Shown: positions 1-5,705 of the stretch, piece after piece
Position numbering within the stretch: position 1 is the first letter of the stretch
Layout: the number at the start of each line of letters is the position of its first letter
NCBI GenBank assembly: GCA_947628325.1
Contig: CANQZL010000081.1
Coordinates: 1-7,000, forward strand
Reading direction: 5' to 3'
Origin: an uncultured Bacilli bacterium
GTDB lineage: Bacteria; Bacillota_I; Bacilli_A; RF39; UBA660
DNA: 7,000 bases
The notes under the pieces: generated by a model
Told to the model about the DNA's origin: nothing
Databases searched by the model: none
Seen by the model: only the letters and a program-made list of their open reading frames with translations
Position numbers and translations under genes: made by a program

Positions 1-90
1 GTTTTTAGATTTTGAGTGTTTTCTCTTTTTATTTTGGAAAAAATTTATTTTCCCACATCTAGTTTACTACATCTTAACAATTTAAATTTA

Positions 91-119
91 TTGACTTTTT
101 CTATTTCATTTTGTATAAT
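91..119 (+). promoter_or_regulatory. Sigma-A type promoter of the epimerase stub/tlyA unit
   Basis: The -35 box TTGACT (91-96) and the -10 box TATAAT (114-119) are separated by exactly 17 bp, which is close to the housekeeping consensus. Transcription would start near 125-127. That leaves a leader of about 180 nt before the first start codon at 305, and this leader contains a terminator. Confidence 0.8.
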
Positions 120-132
120 ATAAAAGAATTTT

Positions 133-171
133 AGGGGGTTGTTCTTGATTTTTATATTAATATCACGTTAA
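133..171 (+). other. Possible 8-codon leader peptide with SD
   Basis: An AGGGGG Shine-Dalgarno-like run (133-138) sits 6 nt before a TTG codon at 145, which opens a reading frame of eight codons (MIFILISR) ending at TAA 169-171. The frame ends 8 nt before the terminator hairpin, as leader peptides of attenuators do. The non-ATG start and the very short length make this speculative. Confidence 0.3.
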
Positions 172-179
172 TTTATTTT

Positions 180-218
180 GAGAATAAGAGCAACTCAGTG
201 CTTTTTATTCTCTTTTTT
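180..218 (+). terminator. Leader terminator (likely attenuator)
   Basis: The arm GAGAATAAGAGCA (180-192) pairs with TGCTTTTTATTCTC (199-212), with one G-T wobble, one bulged T and the 6-nt loop ACTCAG. Six Ts follow (213-218). It lies downstream of the 91-119 promoter and 86 bp before the first start codon, so it would end most transcripts early unless read through. A segment at 136-146 is complementary to 186-196 and could disrupt its 5' arm. Confidence 0.75.
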
Positions 219-304
219 AATATTATTTAAAAAAATATTTAAATTTCATAATATAACAAAAACTATAGGCGACAAATATTTATAAGTTACAACAGGAGGT
301 AAAA

Positions 305-544
305 ATGAAAATTTTAATTACGGGTGGAGCAGGATTCATAGGTAGCAATATAGTATCTAAATTGATAGTGGATAAAAATAATAAAATTGTTGTATTGGGC
401 AATCTTTCAACAGGGTCAGAAAAAAATATTCAGGAATTTTTAAAATTTGAAAATTTTAAATTTTATAAATATGATATTACAGACGAATCAGTTATAGAGT
501 TTATTAAGAGTTTAAACGTAGATGAAATAATAAATAAATTATAA
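305..544 (+). pseudogene. N-terminal stub of an NAD-dependent nucleotide-sugar epimerase/dehydratase (GalE-like)
   Basis: These 79 codons match only the start of an extended short-chain dehydrogenase of the UDP-sugar 4-epimerase/dehydratase type, whose members usually have about 300 or more residues. The dinucleotide-binding motif GGAGFIG is at residues 7-13, followed by LGNLSTG (31-37) and the VDEII strand near residue 71-75. The reading stops just after that strand, before the catalytic Ser and Tyr-x-x-x-Lys. In LGNLSTG, position 32 is Gly where the family normally has the Asp that binds the NAD ribose. The start has an excellent AGGAGGT site (295-301), so the stub may still be translated. 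tlyA starts 24 bp downstream, and a broken UDP-glucose dehydrogenase follows, which suggests a lost polysaccharide operon. I call it a pseudogene with good confidence; the exact sugar substrate cannot be told. Confidence 0.8.
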
Positions 545-568
545 TATTAAGTTGGGAGGCATTTCGAT

Positions 569-1360
569 ATGACTAATCGAATAGATAAAGAATTATTTGC
601 TAGAAATCTAGTACCATCAAGAGCAAAAGCACAAGAATTAATAAAAGCAAAGTTAGTTTTATGCAACGGAAAAATAATAGAAAAGATGAATTATTTAGTT
701 TCTAAAGACGATAAAATAGAAATTAAAGAAAATGATAAATTAAAGTATGTATCTCGAGGCGGTTTAAAACTTGAACATGCAATTAAAGAATTTAACATAG
801 ATATGACAGGACTAAAAATAATGGATATCGGATCAAGTACTGGTGGATTTTGTGATTGCGCAATTCAACATGGAGTTGCGTCAATAATTGCTATAGATGT
901 TGGAACAAATCTGTTACATGAATCATTAAGAAACAATAAATTAATTGATTTACATGAAAAAACTAATTTTAAAGATTTGGAGAGTAAATATTTTAGTAAT
1001 CTTGATGCCATAGTTTGTGATGTATCATTTATTTCATTAAAACAAATTATAGAGAAAATCTATTCAGAAAAAATAAAAATAGATATAATATGTTTAATTA
1101 AACCTCAATTTGAATGTGGAAAAGAAATTGCTACTAAATATAAGGGAGTAATATTAAACAAGAATATCCATATTAATATAATTGATTCTTTGATAAGTTA
1201 TTTTAATGAAAAAGGATTTTATATAAAAAATTTAACTACATCTCCAATTAGAGGTGGAGATGGAAATATCGAATATCTTACATATATTTCAAATAAAATT
1301 AGTCAAAATGAAAAGATAAATATTGAAAAAATAGTTTCTAAAAATTTTGATAGAATATAA
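569..1360 (+). CDS. tlyA: TlyA family S4-domain/FtsJ-type RNA 2'-O-methyltransferase
   Basis: This is a complete 263-residue protein of the usual TlyA length. An N-terminal S4 RNA-binding domain occupies about residues 1-58 (RIDKEL, SRAKAQELI, LVLCNGK). The linker YVSRGG (60-65) leads to an FtsJ-like Rossmann methyltransferase with SAM motif DIGSSTGG (86-93), the strand IAIDVG (108-112), DVSFISL (151-157), KPQFE (178-182) and NIEYL (233-237). The K-D-K-E tetrad known from TlyA/FtsJ enzymes can be placed at K67, D151, K178 and E235, so the enzyme looks active. In mycobacteria TlyA 2'-O-methylates 16S and 23S rRNA; whether this homologue does the same is inferred. The start has GGGAGG 9 nt upstream. 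It normally lies near recN or isoprenoid genes in Firmicutes, but here it sits between two broken nucleotide-sugar genes. It is the only intact gene of this unit. Confidence 0.93.
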   Translation: MTNRIDKELFARNLVPSRAKAQELIKAKLVLCNGKIIEKMNYLVSKDDKIEIKENDKLKYVSRGGLKLEHAIKEFNIDMTGLKIMDIGSSTGGFCDCAIQHGVASIIAIDVGTNLLHESLRNNKLIDLHEKTNFKDLESKYFSNLDAIVCDVSFISLKQIIEKIYSEKIKIDIICLIKPQFECGKEIATKYKGVILNKNIHINIIDSLISYFNEKGFYIKNLTTSPIRGGDGNIEYLTYISNKISQNEKINIEKIVSKNFDRI

Positions 1361-1389
1361 TACAAAAAAAGATAGAACGGAGTTTTAGC

Positions 1390-1791
1390 ATGAAAATTGC
1401 AGTAGCAGGAACAGATTATGTTGTCCTTTCGTTGGCAACTTTGCTTTCACAGAATAATGAATTAATGGCATTAGATATTGTAGAGGAAAAATCAATATGA
1501 TTAATAATTGTTTTTCTCCTATACGAGATGAATATATTGAAAAAAATTGATTTAAAATCAACTTTAGATTACAAAGAGGCATTTGAAAATGCAAATGAAG
1601 ACGTAATTAAAAAAAGTAATAAGTATGAATGATAATAATATTACATTTGTCGTTAAATCAACAGTTCTAATTGGTTTTGTTGAATATATAAGAAAAACAT
1701 ATAATATAAGTAATATATTCTTTTCACCTAAATTTTTAAGGAAGACATTATATGATATTTATATCCATATATAATAATAGGAGAAACTTAG
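1390..1791 (+). pseudogene. ugd: Decayed UDP-glucose 6-dehydrogenase
   Basis: Homology to UDP-glucose/GDP-mannose dehydrogenase runs through several frames in the correct order. Frame 1 (1390-1500) gives MKIAVAGTDYVVLSLA and ALDIVEEK. A 1-nt loss near 1492 moves the match to frame 3 (1494-1550, NMINN and SPIRDEYIEK). It then returns to frame 1 (1549-1632, DLKSTLDYKEAFENAN), then frame 2 (1625-1774, VVKST, IGFVEYIRK, FSPKFLR), then frame 1 again (LYPYIIIGE, to 1785). The segment that normally follows FENA, including the ATPTNYD motif, is deleted. The NAD-binding motif GTGYVGLS has become GTDYVVLS, with two glycines lost. A further trace (DTLSMQGINVK, about 1881-1913) resembles the next helix of the family, but weakly. 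The original start has an ACGGAG site 7 nt upstream. The intact enzyme would oxidise UDP-glucose to UDP-glucuronate for capsule or exopolysaccharide synthesis; this copy cannot work. Confidence 0.85.
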
Positions 1792-2080
1792 AAAAAAAAC
1801 TAAAATATTTGCTGATTACTATTAGTAATATATGGTTTTTCAATAGGATGAGTAGTTTTATATAGATATAATTTTATGATACATTATCTATGCAAGGAAT
1901 AAATGTAAAATGATTTTTGTAAGGAGGTCTATTTTAGGGTAGAATTCTATTTTTCTGTAATGAATTCTTAGCTTTATATAATTTTATTTATCCTAAATGA
2001 GATAGTGGTACAAGCTGCTATCAAAGAAAAACAAGGTAAATAATAACTTGAAAAATGAATATACTATTTATGTATACTGT
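1792..2080. other. Non-coding decayed stretch after the ugd remnant
   Basis: No intact gene is visible. The stretch holds a possible last trace of ugd (about 1881-1913), a strong AAGGAGGT ribosome-binding sequence (1921-1928) with no start codon at a usable distance, and the upstream copy of a direct repeat (1981-2040). The orphan binding site could be what remains of the next gene of the old operon, whose 5' end is gone. That is an inference. Confidence 0.45.
1981..2040. repeat. Upstream copy of a 60-bp diverged direct repeat
   Basis: This aligns without gaps to 2591-2650, with 45 of 60 bases identical by my count, including the 15-mer TCAAAGAAAAACAAG. Read as protein in the matching frame, both copies give ILFI-x-N-x-I ... 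AIKEKQ. Here the frame ends at TAA 2041-2043, and it is closed upstream by TAG at 1969-1971. Several differences are synonymous, so the copies may be tails of related coding sequences. I do not recognise the family. Confidence 0.65.
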
Positions 2081-2109
2081 TTGACATTTTCATAAAAATA
2101 TAGTATATT
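2081..2109 (+). promoter_or_regulatory. Promoter of the type III antitoxin RNA
   Basis: A perfect TTGACA (2081-2086) and TATATT (2104-2109) have a 17-bp spacer. Transcription would start near 2115-2117, just before the repeat and pseudoknot RNA. This placement is typical of type III toxin-antitoxin loci, where one promoter drives the RNA antitoxin and, by terminator read-through, the toxin. Confidence 0.8.
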
Positions 2110-2115
2110 TAAAAT

Positions 2116-2226
2116 GCACTTGAAAAAGTGTGAAAATGTTTCTCGCTTCCGGGTGGTTAGCGAGTAATAAATGATCCCGGTTGAAAATGTAAGAAACTTC
2201 ATCATCATGATGGAGTTTTCTTTTTT
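2116..2226 (+). ncRNA. Type III (ToxI/AntiQ/CptI-like) antitoxin RNA
   Basis: The transcribed segment contains an H-type pseudoknot. Stem 1 is CTCGCT (2142-2147) with AGCGAG (2159-2164). Stem 2 is CCGGG (2149-2153), inside the loop of stem 1, with CCCGG (2176-2180). The box TGAAAATGT occurs on each side (2131-2139 and 2182-2190), a period of 51 nt, so there is one full unit plus the start of a second. The known family members are tandem units of about 35-45 nt that fold into pseudoknots, are cut by the toxin at A-rich sites, and bind and inhibit it. The AAAAT within each box is a plausible cutting site. Promoter, RNA, terminator and toxin-like gene are in the canonical order. The assignment rests on folding and context; the number of units is unusually low. 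Confidence 0.75.
2193..2226 (+). terminator. Attenuating terminator between antitoxin RNA and toxin
   Basis: AAACTTCATCA (2194-2204) pairs with TGATGGAGTTT (2208-2218), with one T-G wobble and a 3-nt loop, followed by a U-rich tail with six Ts at 2221-2226. It separates the antitoxin RNA from the toxin start. In type III loci such a terminator sets a high antitoxin-to-toxin ratio. Confidence 0.85.
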
Positions 2227-2259
2227 ATTATGATATTATAATTTCTAGAGTTGATGACA

Positions 2260-2549
2260 ATGGAGATAAAAACCGGCTATTTATATCACATCAAAGATAA
2301 ATATTTTGATATCGTTAATGATGATAATTTAATGCAAATCATGAAAGAGGAAGAAAAAGACCTACTTATTTTACAATTAAAGATAAAAATATTTTGTGGT
2401 TTATTCCTATTAGTTCTAAAGCAGAAAAATATCAAAAAATTATTCTTAAAAATTTTCAAGAATTGATGGAACTTCATACTAGAGGAATAAAAATTTTCTT
2501 TGTAGATATTGATAAACTAAAACAAAAAATGATAGAAGAGATGAAGTAA
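2260..2549 (+). pseudogene. Type III toxin (ToxN/AbiQ/CptN-like endoribonuclease), frameshifted and internally deleted
   Basis: From ATG 2260 the frame gives MEIKTGYLYHIKDKYF and NDDNLMQ, then goes out of register. Restoring one base in the CAAATC run near 2337 continues the homology in the next frame, through NHERGRKRPTYF, DKNILWFIPISSK and IKIFFVDIDKLK, to TAA 2547-2549. The repaired product would be about 96 residues, against roughly 150-170 expected for the family. The central part is missing between about residue 65 and the final helix. The P-x-S-S-K motif corresponds to the Ser/Lys active-site region of ToxN; the region after it is the one deleted. The intact toxin would be a ribonuclease held inactive by the pseudoknot RNA encoded just upstream, and related systems act in phage abortive infection. 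The family call comes from recalled sequence resemblance plus the upstream RNA; the subfamily is uncertain. Confidence 0.75.
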
Positions 2550-2590
2550 AATGTAAATAAATCATTTAAAAATAATATTTTGTAAATTTA

Positions 2591-2650
2591 ATCTTATTTA
2601 TCCCAAATGATATTTTTAGGAAAGTTGCGATCAAAGAAAAACAAGTTAGT
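2591..2650. repeat. Downstream copy of the 60-bp diverged direct repeat
   Basis: This is the partner of 1981-2040, offset by exactly 610 bp. The reading frame is open from about 2576 to TGA 2690-2692 and gives ILFIPNDIF, VAIKEKQ and a Lys-rich tail. It has no ATG start, so at most it is the 3' remnant of a gene. The two copies bracket the toxin-antitoxin locus. Confidence 0.65.
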
Positions 2651-2697
2651 AAGGAGACAAAGAAAATCTCAAAAAAGCAAAATAATAAATGATTAAA

Positions 2698-2730
2698 GAC
2701 TAAGATAATCTTAGTCCTTTATTATGTTTT
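2698..2730. terminator. Hairpin terminator shared by converging transcripts
   Basis: GACTAAGA (2698-2705) and TCTTAGTC (2709-2716) form a perfect 8-bp stem with a 3-nt loop. It is followed on the + strand by CTTTATTATGTTTT, and the T-tract on the opposite strand is short. It lies between the rightward toxin region and the end of the leftward YdcF-like gene at 2762, so it could serve both. The weak U-tracts lower confidence. Confidence 0.6.
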
Positions 2731-2761
2731 ATAAAAAATCTTTTGCAATTAAAATTTTATT

Positions 2762-4240
2762 TTATATTATGTTTGATAAATAAAAGATGATAGTTGTAAT
2801 TAAAGCAATAATAATTATTAAAATAACTATTAAGATATGATTTTTCTTTTCTGAATAAATAGTAGCAATAAATTCTCTAATAAAAGCATTTATCCAAAAA
2901 TATGTCTTAGTTTTAGCACCAACACATTCAATAGGAATATGTTGCTTAGTAGCTATTATACCAGCTCTAAAGATATGATAGTTAGTAGTAGATAAAGCAA
3001 TATTAGCATTCTTTTTTTTCTTTTTTATTATATTATAAGAAAATTTAATATTTTCAAATGTATTTGTAGATTTATCTTCTATTAAAATATTCTTTTCTTT
3101 TATTCCTTTTTCTAATAAATAATTTTTCATAGCTTGAGCTTCAGATATTACTTCATCAGGCCCTTGACCACCTGATGGAATAAATATTAAATCTTTGCCT
3201 GTTTTTTCTTTTTGTAAATTTCTAAATTCTATTGCTTTATCAACTCTTCCTTTTAGTAAGTTAGTTAATGTTCCATCTTTTTTTACCATACATCCAAGAA
3301 TTAATATAAAATCTTTATTTAAACAAGGTGTCTGTCTAGATGCTTTAATTTGTAAAATAATAGTACTAAGTAAAATACATTCAATATATGATATTATGGC
3401 ATATATTGAAAGATTTATAAATTCTTGAATATATAATGCAATTCCTTGTTCATTATGAACATCAATCCAAGTAGCTGATTGCAATATATTATTAAGTATA
3501 AGAGGGATAAAAGTCATAATTAAAAATCCTATATTCAATAATATTCCTAAAATATTTGGAATTCCAAATCCCTCTTTTTTTATTAAAACAATATTGCTTA
3601 TACTAACTAATATAAAAGTTATAAAAGCAATAGGTAATATTGTTGTTGAAAAATTATAAGTAGATTCAATAGTTGCTTTAATTGTATGAATAAGACCTTC
3701 ATAATTAAAAAGTGTAAAAATTTGGTTAACTAAAACAAAAATTAAAAATATAATAATACCTAAAAACGCTATATTTTTATATTGATAAATAGTCCTTTTC
3801 ATATTATTCTTATATGTTTTAATCATTAGAAACAAAATATATGAAAGAATAATTATAATTGATATTGGTATACAAATACTGCAATTACAATTACCAAAAT
3901 AACTATCAATAGTTATAATTCCTAATTTATGGACATAAATAGGAACTATATTATAAAAAGTTTCATTTTCATTTTTAACAGTTAAATATGTTTTACCAGT
4001 TTTAATAGCTTCAATTCTTAATGAAAGGATTCCATTTTGTAGATTTTTATCTGTTAATTTAATAACTTGTTGATCATCAGTTGTTTCAATAATTAAATTA
4101 TCTACTTTATAAGAATTATCTATATTATCAAATTTTATATTATAAGTTTTACCACTTATAACTATAATAGTAGTAGAAATTATTAATAATAAAATACTTA
4201 ATACCAAAACTTTTATTTTATTACTTAATTTTTTAAACAT
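2762..4240 (-). CDS. Multi-pass membrane protein with DUF218/YdcF-like domain
   Basis: The protein is 492 residues from the preferred start, numbered here from an ATG two codons further upstream (4246). A membrane segment at about 13-31 is followed by a probably extracytoplasmic, beta-rich domain (about 34-120) ending in a Cys cluster, GNCNCSIC. Five more hydrophobic segments lie at about 124-142, 159-180, 202-222, 230-252 and 277-300, and a last one at 469-490. The DUF218 domain spans about 312-450, with LGC (317-319), GR (333-334), SGGQG (358-362), SEA (368-370), EDKSTNTFEN (390-399) and STNYHIFRA (419-427). YdcF/SanA-type proteins are linked to envelope functions, but no reaction is firmly known. 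The later ATG is preferred because AGAAGG (4248-4253) is 7 nt from it and only 1 nt from the upstream one. The gene appears monocistronic. Confidence 0.85.
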   Translation of the reverse strand: MFKKLSNKIKVLVLSILLLIISTTIIVISGKTYNIKFDNIDNSYKVDNLIIETTDDQQVIKLTDKNLQNGILSLRIEAIKTGKTYLTVKNENETFYNIVPIYVHKLGIITIDSYFGNCNCSICIPISIIIILSYILFLMIKTYKNNMKRTIYQYKNIAFLGIIIFLIFVLVNQIFTLFNYEGLIHTIKATIESTYNFSTTILPIAFITFILVSISNIVLIKKEGFGIPNILGILLNIGFLIMTFIPLILNNILQSATWIDVHNEQGIALYIQEFINLSIYAIISYIECILLSTIILQIKASRQTPCLNKDFILILGCMVKKDGTLTNLLKGRVDKAIEFRNLQKEKTGKDLIFIPSGGQGPDEVISEAQAMKNYLLEKGIKEKNILIEDKSTNTFENIKFSYNIIKKKKKNANIALSTTNYHIFRAGIIATKQHIPIECVGAKTKTYFWINAFIREFIATIYSEKKNHILIVILIIIIALITTIIFYLSNII

Positions 4241-4277
4241 ATGCATTCCTTCTTAATAATTTAGATAATCAAAATTT

Positions 4278-4311
4278 ATTATATTATATCATTATTAATA
4301 AAGAAGAAAAA
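4278..4311 (-). promoter_or_regulatory. Weak candidate promoter for the YdcF-like gene
   Basis: On the minus strand a TATAAT hexamer lies at 4283-4288 and a second overlaps it at 4278-4283, about 40 nt upstream of the start. No good -35 box sits at 16-18 bp; TTTTTC at 4306-4311 is the best available. In DNA this AT-rich such -10 matches are common by chance. Confidence 0.35.
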
Positions 4312-4401
4312 GTAAGTTTTGTAATATTACGCTTAAGACAAAAAATATAATGGAATAAAACAATTATAAATAAGTTATTTAAATATTTATATTTTGTGTA
4401 T

Positions 4402-4407
4402 TATAAT
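4402..4407 (+). promoter_or_regulatory. Candidate -10 element upstream of the NERD gene
   Basis: TATAAT at 4402-4407 lies 17 nt before the ATG at 4424, with only a poor -35 (TTAAAT near 4379-4384). If used, the transcript would have a leader of only about 10 nt, including the GGTGG binding site. An alternative TATAAT at 4346-4351 gives a longer leader but also lacks a clear -35. Confidence 0.35.
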
Positions 4408-4423
4408 GATATTGGTGGTACAT

Positions 4424-5344
4424 ATGGGATTTATTGATAAGGCAATTGATGCTTTTAGATTTAAAGATACAATCATTTATAAGGAAAATAGTGAATTGCA
4501 AGATAAATATAATGCCTTAAAAAAATTAGTTGAGGAATATCCAAATAATAAAAATTTATTAAAACAATTATATATTGTAAAAAAAGGATTAGAAGGAGAA
4601 AACGAAATCGCTTATCAATTAAAAAAAGCACATATAGGAATGTATGTATTAAGAGATATGAAATTTAAATATGAAGATTTAACTGCTCAAATAGATTATA
4701 TAGTTATTACACCAGTTTATATATACTATATAGAATGTAAAAATTTAATTGGAAATATAACTGTAACAGAAAAAGGAGACTTTATAAAGGAAACTATAAT
4801 AAATGATAAAAAATCAAAAATAGGAATGTATTCTCCTTTAAGACAAGTCGAAGCACAAAGAGAAGTAATAAGAAAAATATGGGAAAACAAAATATCTTCA
4901 GTAAAAAAATTATTTGCTTCTAAAAAATTCGATTTTTATAGAAGAGTTTTAGTTGTAGCAGCAAATCACGAAACAATTTTAAATACAAAGAATGCACCAA
5001 CTGATATAAAACATAAAGTTTTACGTGCTGATGCTTTAGTAAGACAAATTGAATACGAGTTTGAACACAGAAATAAAGATGATTATCTTGAAACTAAAAA
5101 GGGGATGGAAGAAATAGCCAACACATATATTAATTTATCTGTAAAAGAAAAAATTAATTATTATGATTTTTATAAAGAAAAATTTTGCAATAACAAAGCT
5201 ATTTCATTTAACAATGATTTAAAAGAAAGACTAATTTTATTTAGAAAAAATAGAGCTAGTGAAATGAAAATACCTGCGTATTATATTTTTACTAATGATG
5301 AACTAGACAAATTAGTTGAATTAAGTCCTAAAGCAATAGAATAA
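4424..5344 (+). CDS. NERD-domain nuclease-like protein with truncated HRDC domain
   Basis: From ATG 4424 the product has 306 residues. An N-terminal helical stretch (about 10-55) precedes the NERD (nuclease-related) domain, about 56-150. The GENEIAY motif at 58-64, QID with D91, and IECK with E104 and K106 form a PD-(D/E)xK-like site. The PLRQVEAQ motif follows at about 138-145. The last 40 residues (LKERLILFRKNRAS, IPAYYIF, LSPKAIE) match the first half of an HRDC nucleic-acid-binding domain. The second half follows in the same frame beyond the TAA at 5342-5344. A DNA or RNA processing role is inferred from the domains. The ATG at 4424 is chosen because GGTGG (4414-4418) lies 5 nt before it; upstream in-frame TTG and ATG codons lack such a site. 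A small unknown gene follows. The truncated protein keeps its nuclease domain and could still act. Confidence 0.85.
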   Translation: MGFIDKAIDAFRFKDTIIYKENSELQDKYNALKKLVEEYPNNKNLLKQLYIVKKGLEGENEIAYQLKKAHIGMYVLRDMKFKYEDLTAQIDYIVITPVYIYYIECKNLIGNITVTEKGDFIKETIINDKKSKIGMYSPLRQVEAQREVIRKIWENKISSVKKLFASKKFDFYRRVLVVAANHETILNTKNAPTDIKHKVLRADALVRQIEYEFEHRNKDDYLETKKGMEEIANTYINLSVKEKINYYDFYKEKFCNNKAISFNNDLKERLILFRKNRASEMKIPAYYIFTNDELDKLVELSPKAIE

Positions 5345-5431
5345 CTAAAAAATGCTAATATTCTTTCACCGATAAAAATCAAAACTCATGGTAATTTAAT
5401 TATTGAGGAAATAAATAAAATAATAATTTAA
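5345..5431 (+). pseudogene. In-frame second half of the HRDC domain, cut off by TAA
   Basis: Directly after the stop at 5342-5344 the same frame stays open for 28 codons to TAA 5429-5431. It reads LKNANILSPIKIKTHGNLII followed by EEINKIII. This is what an HRDC domain needs after LSPKAIE: a helix, a short loop, a Lys-rich segment with a Gly, and a final helix. One G-to-T change (GAA to TAA) would explain the interruption. It may be a true nonsense mutation, a sequencing error, or a read-through site. Confidence 0.65.
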
Positions 5432-5451
5432 TAAAATTAAGGAGTATATAA

Positions 5452-5691
5452 ATGTATAGTATTGATATTGAAAAATTAAGACAAGATTTAATAAATATTT
5501 GTGGGACTGCTATGTTTAATGGATTTCCTATGGCAATAATAAACTTAAGTACAATAGAAAATGCTCAAGCAGAGAAATTAATTGAAATAGCAAAGCAATT
5601 TAATGTTGATTTATCTAAGTATATTTTTATAAATAACAGCTATGAAGAAGCTAAATTATCTTTCAAAAAGCCAACAAATAATAAAAATTAA
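5452..5691 (+). CDS. Small protein of unknown function (79 aa)
   Basis: This is a 79-residue, probably cytosolic protein without membrane segments or signal peptide. The start has a clear AAGGAG (5439-5444) at 7 nt, so expression is likely. The sequence looks like a small alpha/beta domain: an N-terminal helix (IEKLRQDLINICGTAMF), a hydrophobic strand (MAIINLS), an amphipathic helix (AQAEKLIEIAKQF) and a segment with YIFINNS, ending in a Lys/Asn-rich tail. The GTAMFNGFPMA stretch looks like a conserved motif, but I cannot name a family. It lies 20 bp after the old end of the NERD-HRDC frame, so the two were probably co-transcribed. A promoter for the next gene starts 15 bp after its stop. Confidence 0.75.
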   Translation: MYSIDIEKLRQDLINICGTAMFNGFPMAIINLSTIENAQAEKLIEIAKQFNVDLSKYIFINNSYEEAKLSFKKPTNNKN

Positions 5692-5705
5692 ATACAATAT
5701 TTAAG

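Noticed and set aside
36..53. GGAAAA/TTTTCC hairpin at the left edge as terminator
   Set aside because: It is a short A/T stem with no clear U-tract on either strand at the right place.
1385..1594. Leftward open frame of 69 codons opposite the ugd remnant
   Set aside because: It is antisense to clear ugd homology, has no recognisable product and no convincing start site.
1497..1632. TGA codons within the ugd homology as recoded Trp or selenocysteine
   Set aside because: The homology changes frame at each interruption and residues are deleted, and the intact genes use TGG for Trp. Decay explains it.
1941..1968. AGAATTC ... GAATTCT inverted repeat as terminator or operator
   Set aside because: The arms are only 7 bp around a palindromic hexamer with a 14-nt loop and no following U-tract, so chance is likely in this composition.
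2116..2190. CRISPR-like repeat
   Set aside because: There is only one full unit, the 'spacer' portion holds the pseudoknot, and a terminator and toxin follow. Type III antitoxin fits better.
2286..2477. Leftward open frame opposite the toxin remnant
   Set aside because: It is a shadow of the Lys/Phe-rich toxin sequence on the other strand.
1981..2650. Insertion sequence or transposon bounded by the direct repeats
   Set aside because: No transposase or integrase coding and no terminal inverted repeats are seen, and the copies are too diverged and too long for a target-site duplication.
4394..4423. Upstream TTG/ATG starts for the NERD protein
   Set aside because: They overlap the candidate -10 region and lack a binding site, whereas ATG 4424 has GGTGG at proper spacing.
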